64,000 nucleotides of DNA from Bog-473 sp963840435 (GTDB lineage Bacteria; Actinomycetota; Acidimicrobiia; Acidimicrobiales; RAAP-2), in contig CAWIYY010000012.1 in assembly GCA_963840435.1 (NCBI GenBank), positions 496,001 to 560,000 on the forward strand, read 5' to 3'. Positions within the stretch are counted from its first letter, which is position 1; each line of letters opens with the position of its first letter. This document shows positions 43,361 through 50,619 of the stretch, one piece after another. A program made the position numbers and the translations under genes. The notes beneath the pieces are model-generated. The model was not told where the DNA came from, searched no databases, and worked only from the letters and a program-made list of their open reading frames with translations.

Positions 43361-44596
43361 TCAGGCCGCCGCCGTCACCATGTCCTCGCACTCTACGGCG
43401 GGCTCTGGCCCGGGGTGTGCGGCCGGGATCGCCGTCAGCATCATGACCACCAGGGTTCCCATCAGTGCCGGCCACCACAGCCCGATGCGATGCACCTCGT
43501 CGTGGTTGCCGAGGACGATGCTCAGCACGAACGCCGCCGTGCAGAGGGCGAAGCGGGCGCCGCTCCGACGCATCGAAAGCAACAGGCACAGGGCCGGCAC
43601 GGGCCACAGGTAGTACCAGTTGAGCTCCGTCTCGAGCACCACGCGCAGGAAGAAGGCGGCTGCGGTCACCGCCAGAACCGCCTGCAGATCGTGTCGTCGG
43701 CGGCAGACGGCCAGGGCCAGCCCCATGCTGAGCACCGTGGCCAGGAGGCGGGTGGGACCTCCCCCGTCGGTCCCCGGTCCGATGACCGGCGCCAGGTGGG
43801 TCAACGGCGTGAAGGAGACGTACTTCGGATCGAAGGGTTGGCGCACCAGCACGGTGAGCGTCTGGTGGGCCTCGGCGAGCAGCGGCGCCACCAGCACGAG
43901 CGCGCTGGGGGCGACGAGGCGCCACGCGACGCGGCCGGCGCTCCGCCAGTCGAGTCGGCACAGGACGGGCACGACGCCGAGGATGGCCAGCGGTTGGAAG
44001 GCGATGCCCAGGCCGAGGAGGAGCGCCGCCCGCGGCCCTCCCGCCGGGCCCTGCCGCTCCATGGCGAGGGCAGCCCACACCACGAAAGCCAGGGCGACGC
44101 AGTCCTCCGGATGGCCCCAGCCGGCCACGACGTTGCCCACGCCGAGGGCGCCGACCAGGGCCAGGGCGAGCCGGCGGCCGTCGGGCAGCTGCCAGTGGCG
44201 GGCCACGGCGTCGACGGCGAAGAGCGCGCTCGAGGCCAGGAGCGCCGCCGCCGGGCCCAGCACGAACCACATGCTGAGCGGTTCGCCCCGGGCCCGGAGG
44301 TGAGGCGAGAGACCGAGGAGCTGACCGATGCGCAGCACGGGGGCGAGGACGAACTCGAGCGCCGGGGGCGACGTCAGCGCGCTGCCGCGGAAGTAGACGT
44401 GCGAGAAGTGGCCGTGCAGGACGGCGCTGGAGCTCGACGCCAGGTTCCACAAGTCGGACGGGGAGGCCAGGGTGACCGGGCCGCCGTGCAACAGCGTGTG
44501 GCTGAGCAGGCTGAACCCCATGACCGCGGCGAGCATCCAGACGGTCGCCAGCAGCGGCACTGTGCGTTCGGACGCCCACCCGGCGATGCGCCGCAC
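43361..44596 (-). CDS. Polytopic membrane protein, possibly GT-C glycosyltransferase-like
   Basis: A 411-residue integral membrane protein with about ten hydrophobic segments. After the first helix a large outer loop holds HGHFSHVYFRGSALTSPPALEF. Later segments include GNVVAGWGHPEDCVALAF, a His-Pro-Glu-Asp motif at a membrane face, and LETELNWYYLWPVPALCLLL. The layout resembles lipid-linked-sugar GT-C mannosyltransferases, but no diagnostic motif confirms it. It is followed by the methyltransferase in the same operon. Confidence 0.7.
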   Translation of the reverse strand: MRRIAGWASERTVPLLATVWMLAAVMGFSLLSHTLLHGGPVTLASPSDLWNLASSSSAVLHGHFSHVYFRGSALTSPPALEFVLAPVLRIGQLLGLSPHLRARGEPLSMWFVLGPAAALLASSALFAVDAVARHWQLPDGRRLALALVGALGVGNVVAGWGHPEDCVALAFVVWAALAMERQGPAGGPRAALLLGLGIAFQPLAILGVVPVLCRLDWRSAGRVAWRLVAPSALVLVAPLLAEAHQTLTVLVRQPFDPKYVSFTPLTHLAPVIGPGTDGGGPTRLLATVLSMGLALAVCRRRHDLQAVLAVTAAAFFLRVVLETELNWYYLWPVPALCLLLSMRRSGARFALCTAAFVLSIVLGNHDEVHRIGLWWPALMGTLVVMMLTAIPAAHPGPEPAVECEDMVTAAA

Positions 44597-44692
44597 GCTC
44601 CCTCCCTCTCCGATGCTGTGCCGGACCTGGACCTCGTCCGCTTTCCTTCCTCCTTATCGGGCGACCGTGGCGGACCGATAACCTCCCTCCCC

Positions 44693-45127
44693 GTGAAAGT
44701 GACCATGTTGCTGTGCGACGCCGCCCAGGTGTCCGACGGGAAGCTGTACATCCTGGGTGGCGGCTGGAGTATGACGGGTCCGGACCCCGTGCCCTCCGCC
44801 GTGGCCCTCAAGATCGACGTGGATTGGCACGAGGCGGAGGCCTCGCACCACTGGGAGCTGTTCCTCGAGGACGCGGACGGCCGACCCGTGTTGATGGAAA
44901 CGGCGGACGGGACCCAACCGGTCGAGGTGCGCGGTGAGTTCACCGTCAGCCAGCCGCCCGGCATCCCCGAGGGATCGCCCATCGACGTCGCCCTGGCCGT
45001 CAACCTCGGCCCGATCCCCCTGGCCCCGGGCACCCGCTTCGCCTGGCGCATCACCATCGACGGTGAGGCACTGCCCGGCGCGTCCTTGGGCTTCACGACC
45101 AGGCCGCGTCCGGCTGCGGAAGAGTGA
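44693..45127 (+). CDS. Conserved hypothetical protein (DUF6941-like)
   Basis: A 144-residue soluble beta-rich protein beginning KVTMLLCDAAQVSDGKLYIL, GGGWSMTGPDPVPSAVALKI, with WHEAEASHHWELFLEDADGRPV and PGTRFAWRITIDGE. The opening matches a widespread actinobacterial uncharacterised family. GTG at 44693 is the chosen start because the conserved MLLCDAAQV follows immediately. It overlaps the MaoC gene by 4 bases (GTGA), implying linked function. Role unknown. Confidence 0.8.
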   Translation: MKVTMLLCDAAQVSDGKLYILGGGWSMTGPDPVPSAVALKIDVDWHEAEASHHWELFLEDADGRPVLMETADGTQPVEVRGEFTVSQPPGIPEGSPIDVALAVNLGPIPLAPGTRFAWRITIDGEALPGASLGFTTRPRPAAEE

Positions 45128-45636
45128 CCGTCTACGACCGCCCCTTCGGGCGCTACCTCGAGGACTTCGTCCCCGGTGACGTCTACAAGCATTGGCCGGG
45201 CAAGACCATCACCGAGTACGACGACCATCTCTTCTGCCTGATCACCATGAACCACCACCCGCTGCACATCAACGAGTGGTTCGCCGAGCACGAGACGGTG
45301 CAGGGCAAGAACGTCGTGGTCGGCAACCTGGTGTACTCGCTGGCCCTCGGCATGAGCGTTCCCGACGTCAGCGGGTCGTGCATCGCCAACCTCGAGGTGG
45401 AGTCGCTCCTGCACCGCTCGCCCACCTTTCACGGCGACACCATCTACGCCGAGACGCACGTGCTCGACGCGACGCCGTCCAAGTCGAAGGACGACCGCGG
45501 CATCGTCACCGTCGAGACCAAGGCCTTCAACCAGCACGGCGACGAGGTCTGCTACTTCCGGCGCAAGCTCATGGTCTGGCGGCGCGCGGCCGCGCCGGAC
45601 CGGCGCCGGCCCTACGGCGACGACGTCTGGGACTGA
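45124..45636 (+). CDS. MaoC-family (hotdog) enoyl-CoA dehydratase
   Basis: A 170-residue hotdog-fold hydratase. The R-hydratase motif is YDDHLFCLITMNHHPLHINEWFAE (about residues 32-55), where Asp and His form the active site, followed by VVGNLVYSLALGMSV. NLEVESLLHRSPTFHGDTIYAETHVLDATPSKS is the second conserved block, typical of mesaconyl-CoA-hydratase-like MaoC proteins. It hydrates 2-enoyl-CoAs in fatty-acid or branched-chain acid degradation. Its start is embedded in the previous stop. Confidence 0.9.
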   Translation: MTVYDRPFGRYLEDFVPGDVYKHWPGKTITEYDDHLFCLITMNHHPLHINEWFAEHETVQGKNVVVGNLVYSLALGMSVPDVSGSCIANLEVESLLHRSPTFHGDTIYAETHVLDATPSKSKDDRGIVTVETKAFNQHGDEVCYFRRKLMVWRRAAAPDRRRPYGDDVWD

Positions 45637-45646
45637 GGCCCCGGGC

Positions 45647-46570
45647 ATCCCGGCCGCCCGGGCCCGCCGTTTCGGGCAGCGGCTGCTGGACTGGGGCCAG
45701 GGACACCGCCGCGATCTGCCCTGGCGCCGGACACGCGACCCGTGGGCCATCCTCGTCTCCGAGATCATGCTCCAGCAGACCCAGGTGGAACGGGTCGTGC
45801 CCCACTTCGAGCGCTTCACCCGGGCCTTTCCCGACCCGGCCGCCTGTGCCGCTGCGGGGCCGGCCGAGGTGGTGCGGCTGTGGTCGGGCCTCGGCTACAA
45901 CCGGCGTGCCCTGAACCTCCACCGCAGCGCTGTCGCCCTGGTCGAGCAGCACGGCGGTGCCCTCCCGGCCGACGACGCCGGCCTGCGCGAGCTGCCCGGA
46001 GTCGGCGCCTACACGGCCCGGGCCGTGCGCTCGTTCGCCTTCGGCCAGGACGTGGCCGCGGTCGACACCAACGCGGTGCGGGTGCTGGCCCGCTCCGTCT
46101 CGGGCCGGGGCCTGACGGTGCCTGAGGCGTCGCGGCTGGGCGACCGGCTGGTGCCGCCCGGCCGGTCGTGGGAGTTCAACCAATCCATGTTCGACCTCGG
46201 TGCCACCGTGTGCACGGCCGCCCAGCCCCGTTGCGACCGCTGCCCGCTGCGCCGCCTCTGCGTCTGGCGGCGCCAGGGAGTCGACACGCCCGATCCGTGG
46301 CGGGCCAGCCCGGCGTCGAAACGGCAGAGCGCGTTCGCCGGGTCGGACCGCCAGGGGAGGGGGCGCTTGCTCGATGCGCTGCGACGCGGCCCGGTCGACC
46401 GGCCGGCGCTCGCCGCGGCCTGCGGGTGGCCCGACGACGCGAGCCGGGCCGAGCGGGTGGCGGGCGACCTGGTGGCCGAGGGGTTCGCCCGCTGGTCCGG
46501 CGGCAGGACGCCGGTCCTCGGGTTGGTCGGGGCGGCCGGCCCGACGAGGTCGCCCGCCGTCAGGCGGTGA
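45647..46570 (+). CDS. mutY: A/G-specific adenine glycosylase
   Basis: MutY removes adenine mispaired with 8-oxoguanine. The conserved N-terminus LLDWGQGHRRDLPWRRTRDPWAILVSEIMLQQTQ includes the catalytic Glu (about E39). The helix-hairpin-helix is ELPGVGAYTARAV and the catalytic Asp is D140 in AVDTNAVRV. The 4Fe-4S loop C-x6-C-x2-C-x5-C is CTAAQPRCDRCPLRRLC. No in-frame ATG, GTG or TTG lies between the maoC stop and ATG 45767, which would remove the catalytic Glu. I place the start at ATC 45647, which has GAGG 8 bases upstream; CTG at 45683 or 45686 is the alternative. The 3' end overlaps the opposed hydrolase by 11 bases. Confidence 0.88.
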   Translation: MPAARARRFGQRLLDWGQGHRRDLPWRRTRDPWAILVSEIMLQQTQVERVVPHFERFTRAFPDPAACAAAGPAEVVRLWSGLGYNRRALNLHRSAVALVEQHGGALPADDAGLRELPGVGAYTARAVRSFAFGQDVAAVDTNAVRVLARSVSGRGLTVPEASRLGDRLVPPGRSWEFNQSMFDLGATVCTAAQPRCDRCPLRRLCVWRRQGVDTPDPWRASPASKRQSAFAGSDRQGRGRLLDALRRGPVDRPALAAACGWPDDASRAERVAGDLVAEGFARWSGGRTPVLGLVGAAGPTRSPAVRR

Positions 46571-47432
46571 GGAAGTCCACGACCCGCGGGTTGACCACCT
46601 CTGGCCGCTCGACGTGGAGGAAGTGCCCGGCGCCGTCGACGACTTCCATCGCGGAACCCTCGGCCAGGAAGGTCAGCGGATCGGTGCTGATGGACGACAG
46701 CAACATGCAGTTGTCGTCGCGCCCGTGCAGGTACAGGGTGGGCTTGGGCGTGGGCGCCATAATCGCCGCCTGCTCGTCGGCCAGCTCGGGCACCTGGAGC
46801 TCGGGCTGGTACAGGGCGCGGTAGTAGGTGATGGCGGCGAGCATGTGCTCGGGATCGCCGATGGACTCCTTGACCCGGGCCACGTCCCAACTGCCGTCGT
46901 AGCCCGGTGACCAGTCGGCCCAGAGGTGGTCGACGAAGGAGTAGTCCTCGAGCGGGAGCGCCGCCTCGGCCAGCGGGGAGAGGAAGAAGAACATGTACCA
47001 GCTGCGCTGCAATTGGGCGTAGGTCAAGAGGGACATGCCGATGGCCGCGGTCGGGGGCACCGCCGCCGTGACGGCACGGCGCCAGCGATCGGGTTGGTGG
47101 GCCACCGCGCCGTACGTCGCCATGGCCCCCCAGTCGTGGCCGACGATGACGGCGTCGGACCCGGCCCCGAAGGCCTCGTGCAGCCCGTTGGCGTCGCGCA
47201 CGACCGCACCGAGCTGGTAGCGCCCGTCGGCCGCGAGTTGCGTCGGTGCGTAGCCGCGCAGGAAGGGCGCCACCGCGTGGAAGCCGGCCCCGGCCAGCTC
47301 GGGCAAGAGGAAACGCCAGGTGTGGGCCGAGTCGGGGAACCCGTGCAGGCACAGGGCCAAGGGCCCATCGGCCGGTCCGTCCTCGAAATAGGCGAACTCC
47401 AGGCCGTTGGCGGTGATCGTCTTGGGGTCCAT
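46560..47432 (-). CDS. Alpha/beta hydrolase, epoxide-hydrolase-like
   Basis: A 290-residue hydrolase with the oxyanion motif LCLHGFPDSAHTWRFLLPEL and the nucleophile elbow VGHDWGAMATYGAV, where aspartate replaces serine as in epoxide hydrolases. GAGHFLHVERPEVV near the C-terminus supplies the histidine. It resembles the enzyme at 11907-12758 in design but is not a close copy. ATG at 47432 is the natural start, because upstream sequence overlaps the divergent MBL gene. Confidence 0.88.
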   Translation of the reverse strand: MDPKTITANGLEFAYFEDGPADGPLALCLHGFPDSAHTWRFLLPELAGAGFHAVAPFLRGYAPTQLAADGRYQLGAVVRDANGLHEAFGAGSDAVIVGHDWGAMATYGAVAHQPDRWRRAVTAAVPPTAAIGMSLLTYAQLQRSWYMFFFLSPLAEAALPLEDYSFVDHLWADWSPGYDGSWDVARVKESIGDPEHMLAAITYYRALYQPELQVPELADEQAAIMAPTPKPTLYLHGRDDNCMLLSSISTDPLTFLAEGSAMEVVDGAGHFLHVERPEVVNPRVVDFLTA

Positions 47433-47475
47433 GGACGAAGAACGTACTGCCGCGGGCCGCGGTAACGTCGAGCGG

Positions 47476-48330
47476 GTGAACGTCACGTTCTACGGGGTGC
47501 GCGGATCGTGCCCGTGCTCGGGGGACCGCTACCGCCGCTACGGCGGCAACACGTCGTGCCTCGTGGTTTCGATGGAGGGTGACGAGCCGCTGATCGTCGA
47601 CCTGGGCACCGGCCTGCGCGCGCTGGGCGACGACATCAGCAAGGAGGTGCGGGCGCTCGGGACACCCATGCACGCCACGGCCCTGCTCACCCATCTGCAC
47701 TTCGACCACATTTTGGGGATCCCCTTCTTCGCACCGCTGCACGACCCGGGGGCCCGGTTGACGGTGCACGGGCCGGCCCAGCCCAAGGGTTCGCTCAAGG
47801 ACGCGCTGCACGCGGCGGTCCAGCCGCCGGTCTTCCCCATCCACATGGAGCAGTTCCGCGGCGAGCTCATCACGATCGACACCCGCGACGAGGACTTCTC
47901 GGTGGGCGGAGCCAAGGTCATGGCCCGCCACATCCCGCACGCCGGGCCGACACTGGGCTACCGCATCGAGTCCGAGGGCCGCTCCCTGGCCTACCTGCCC
48001 GACCACCAGGCTCCGCTCGACCGCCGCACCATTCCCGAGGCCGCGCTCGAGCTCTGCCACGACGTCGACCTCCTGGTGCACGACGGGCAGTACACCGACG
48101 ACGAGTTCTCGGCCAAGGCCGACTGGGGCCACTCGACCGCGGCCTACGCCGTGCACGTGGCGGCCGAGTCGGGCGCCAAGCGCCTGCTCCTCTCGCACCA
48201 CGACCCCTCGCACACCGACCGGGAGCTCGACCGCATTCTCAACGGGGCCCGCCGCCTGCCCGAGGCCAAGTTGCTGGAGGACGTGTCGTCGGCCCACGAG
48301 GGCCAGACGGTGGACCTGGGCAAGGCCTAG
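47476..48330 (+). CDS. Metallo-beta-lactamase-fold hydrolase
   Basis: A 284-residue MBL protein with the metal motif THLHFDHILG (about residues 76-85), an opening FYGVRGSCPCSGDRYRRYGGNTSC and VDLGTGLRALG. Later metal ligands are in RHIPHAGPTLGYRIES, SLAYLPDHQAP and LLLSHHDPSH. The opening resembles the RNase Z / PhnP-like and cAMP-phosphodiesterase-like class, which cleaves phosphodiesters. GTG at 47476 was chosen because it starts the conserved first strand. The substrate is undetermined. Confidence 0.88.
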   Translation: MNVTFYGVRGSCPCSGDRYRRYGGNTSCLVVSMEGDEPLIVDLGTGLRALGDDISKEVRALGTPMHATALLTHLHFDHILGIPFFAPLHDPGARLTVHGPAQPKGSLKDALHAAVQPPVFPIHMEQFRGELITIDTRDEDFSVGGAKVMARHIPHAGPTLGYRIESEGRSLAYLPDHQAPLDRRTIPEAALELCHDVDLLVHDGQYTDDEFSAKADWGHSTAAYAVHVAAESGAKRLLLSHHDPSHTDRELDRILNGARRLPEAKLLEDVSSAHEGQTVDLGKA

Positions 48331-48340
48331 GAAAACTCCG

Positions 48341-48823
48341 TTGACCACGGGCCTCGACCAGGCCCGGTTTCGCGAGGTGCTCGGCCACTTCGCCACCGGG
48401 ATCACCATCGTCACCGCGCTCGAAGAGGGCCAACCGGTCGGATTCTCGTGCCAGTCCTTCGCCGCGCTCTCCCTCGACCCACCCATGGTCGTCCTGGCGC
48501 CGGCCCGCACCTCCACCAGCTGGCCCCGCATCCGCGCCGCCGGTGCGTTCTGCGTGAACATCCTGAGCGAGCACCAGGAGGCGGTGTGCCGCGCCTTCGC
48601 CATCTCGGGCGGCAACAAGTTCGCCGGGATCGGCTGGCGTCCGGGCATCACCGGTGCCCCGATGATCGACGGCTCGCTGGCGGTGGTGGAGTGCGAGCTG
48701 GGAGAGATCTTCGAGGGCGGCGATCACGAGATCGTGACCGGACTGGTGGTCGGCCTCGAGGTGGGCGAGAGCGGGGGACCCCTCCTCTTCTACCGGGGTG
48801 GGTTCGGCCGTTTCGTCTCCTGA
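48341..48823 (+). CDS. Flavin reductase, HsaB-like
   Basis: A 160-residue FMN-binding split-barrel protein that supplies reduced flavin to a two-component monooxygenase. FREVLGHFATGITIVTA, VGFSCQSFAALSLDPPMVVLAP, AGAFCVNILSEHQ, KFAGIGWRP and GGDHEIVTGLVVGLE closely parallel mycobacterial HsaB, the reductase of the steroid-ring hydroxylase HsaAB (comparison from memory). No hsaA partner or KstR palindrome is adjacent, so the link to steroids is only suggestive. TTG at 48341 follows AGGAAAA and is the only suitable start. Confidence 0.88.
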   Translation: MTTGLDQARFREVLGHFATGITIVTALEEGQPVGFSCQSFAALSLDPPMVVLAPARTSTSWPRIRAAGAFCVNILSEHQEAVCRAFAISGGNKFAGIGWRPGITGAPMIDGSLAVVECELGEIFEGGDHEIVTGLVVGLEVGESGGPLLFYRGGFGRFVS

Positions 48824-48850
48824 AGGCGGACGCTGGTACCGTTCGCCCTC

Positions 48851-49405
48851 GTGCCCGAACTGATCCCTTCCTCCGTCATCGACGACGTGATCCTGGTCCG
48901 CCCGGACGTGCACGGCGACGAGCGCGGCCGCTTCGTCGAGACCTACCGGCGCAGCTGGTTCGGCGAGCGCGGCAGCGAAATGGTCCAGGGCAACCGATCG
49001 GAGAAGCAGGCCGGTGCGCTGGTGGGCCTGCACTACCACCTGCACCAGGCCGACTACTGGTACGCGCTGCGGGGCACCGTGCGGGTCGTGCTGCACGACC
49101 TCCGGGTGGGTTCGCGCACCGACGGGGCGACCGAGGTGATCGACCTCTCGGGGGACACCGACCAGGGCGTCTACATCCCGCGCGGGGTGGCCCACGGTTT
49201 CGCTGCGCTGACCGACGTGCTCCTCACGTATCTCGTCGACAACTACTACGACAACTCCGACGAGCTCGGTCTGGCTTGGGACGATCCTGCGGTCGGGGCC
49301 GACTGGGGCTTGCGCGACCCCATCCTCTCGGCCCGCGACCAGAGCAACCCGCGGCGGGACGACATCCCCGACGACATCCGTCCGAAGCTGAACCACTCGG
49401 GCTAG
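48851..49405 (+). CDS. dTDP-4-dehydrorhamnose 3,5-epimerase family protein (RmlC-like)
   Basis: A 184-residue cupin. HGDERGRFVETYRRSWFGE, LVGLHYHLHQADYWYALRGTVRVVLHDLRVGS and GVYIPRGVAHGFAALTDVLLTYLVDNYYD match the RmlC barrel; GLHYH holds the catalytic-type histidine. True RmlC has GLHYQ, so sugar-epimerase activity is probable but not assured. No other rml genes are nearby. ATG 48851 has no strong ribosome-binding site. Confidence 0.85.
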   Translation: MPELIPSSVIDDVILVRPDVHGDERGRFVETYRRSWFGERGSEMVQGNRSEKQAGALVGLHYHLHQADYWYALRGTVRVVLHDLRVGSRTDGATEVIDLSGDTDQGVYIPRGVAHGFAALTDVLLTYLVDNYYDNSDELGLAWDDPAVGADWGLRDPILSARDQSNPRRDDIPDDIRPKLNHSG

Positions 49406-49539
49406 GGCGGGGCGCCGCCGGGCAGAGCGACGACGTCTTGGGCGCGGCGCCGGGACGACCCGCCCGTTTCAGCGTGGACATCCGCAGGCCCAGAGGCCGC
49501 GGCCCGCGGACCCCACCTCATCGGGTTGAATAGGAGACG

Positions 49540-50619
49540 GTGCTGATCGATGGGATCGTCGCTGCCGTCGTCGTGACCCTCGTTGCCGCCGCTGCGCTCC
49601 TGCTGCGGCGTTCGCAGGACGACGTCCACTCGGTCGAGCACTATCACCGCCAGCTGCACACGCTCGAGGAGATCCGCTCGCACCCCTCGGTCGGTGGCGA
49701 CGTCGAGGCCGGCGCCGGCGCGGGTGCCGGCCACATGGAGAACGGCACGTCCCAGGAGAACGGCACGTCCGAGGAGGCCTACCCGGCCAGCGCGTTCCGT
49801 GTCTCGGGCACGCGCACCGTTCGCCTGACCGACCGCGAGACGCCGACCGTCCTCCCCGCACCGCCGCTGGCCGTCCCCAACCCGGCCGAGCCGGTCACGT
49901 TCGACGACACCGGCGCGGCGAGAGCGCCCGACGGAGCGGGCGGGGACCCGCCCGAGGTGCCCAGCACGTCCTTCATGCGGGGCGACGGCGACAAGGCGCT
50001 GCACTCCATCGAGCGCCGGCCCCGCCGGCTGGGCGCACCCCTGGCCGCCATCGGAGCGGTGACCGTGCTCGTGATCGTGCTGATCGTGACCGGACTGCAC
50101 ACGGACAGCAAGCCACCCCGGCACGGGTCGTCGTCCACCGCGACGAGCGTCCCGGGGCACGCCTCGACGACGTTGCCCTCGGACCGGGGCACGTCGGGCA
50201 ACGGCCGCGGTCACCCCCCGCGCCTGGTCACGACGACGACGATGGCACCGCCCGCGGTGTCCGCGCCCACGGTCGCCTCGGCCCACGCCGCCACCTACGA
50301 CGTCACGTCGGCCGCCTACTCACTGTCACTGGCCGCGCCGTCGGGCGAGTGCTGGGTCGAGGCGGAGAACCCGGCGACGCGCACCGTGCTGTTCACCGGC
50401 ACCCTCCTCGCCGGGCAGTCGCACATCGTGGCGGCCAGCGGACCGGTCGTGGTCATCGCCGGCGCCCCCGCCGCGTTCGCGGCGACGATCAACGGGGCGC
50501 CGGTCACGTTGCCCCCGGGCTACCAGGCCCCCTTCACCCTGACCTTCCAGACGCCGTTGGCGGGTGGCACCGCCACGCCGACGACGACGCCGGGGACCGC
50601 GACGACACCGACGACCTAG
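49540..50619 (+). CDS. Membrane protein with RodZ-C-like (DUF4115) extracellular domain
   Basis: A 359-residue protein with two membrane spans: an N-terminal one (GIVAAVVVTLVAAAALLL) and a second near 165-187 (APLAAIGAVTVLVIVLIVTGL). Between them is a cytoplasmic disordered segment with a short repeat (ENGTSQENGTSEE). After span 2 come a Ser/Thr/Pro linker and a beta domain, YSLSLAAPSGECWVEAENPA to VTLPPGYQAPFTLTFQ, resembling RodZ C-terminal DUF4115, then a Thr/Pro-rich tail. The RodZ helix-turn-helix is absent. A cell-shape or envelope role is possible but unproven. Confidence 0.7.
   Translation: MLIDGIVAAVVVTLVAAAALLLRRSQDDVHSVEHYHRQLHTLEEIRSHPSVGGDVEAGAGAGAGHMENGTSQENGTSEEAYPASAFRVSGTRTVRLTDRETPTVLPAPPLAVPNPAEPVTFDDTGAARAPDGAGGDPPEVPSTSFMRGDGDKALHSIERRPRRLGAPLAAIGAVTVLVIVLIVTGLHTDSKPPRHGSSSTATSVPGHASTTLPSDRGTSGNGRGHPPRLVTTTTMAPPAVSAPTVASAHAATYDVTSAAYSLSLAAPSGECWVEAENPATRTVLFTGTLLAGQSHIVAASGPVVVIAGAPAAFAATINGAPVTLPPGYQAPFTLTFQTPLAGGTATPTTTPGTATTPTT

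Noticed and set aside
45767..46570. mutY starting at ATG 45767
   Set aside because: It would delete the N-terminal helix and the catalytic Glu of SEIM, although that sequence is clearly encoded upstream.
46009..48651. 880-codon minus-strand frame
   Set aside because: It spans mutY, a hydrolase and an MBL gene as a shadow, with no family motif.
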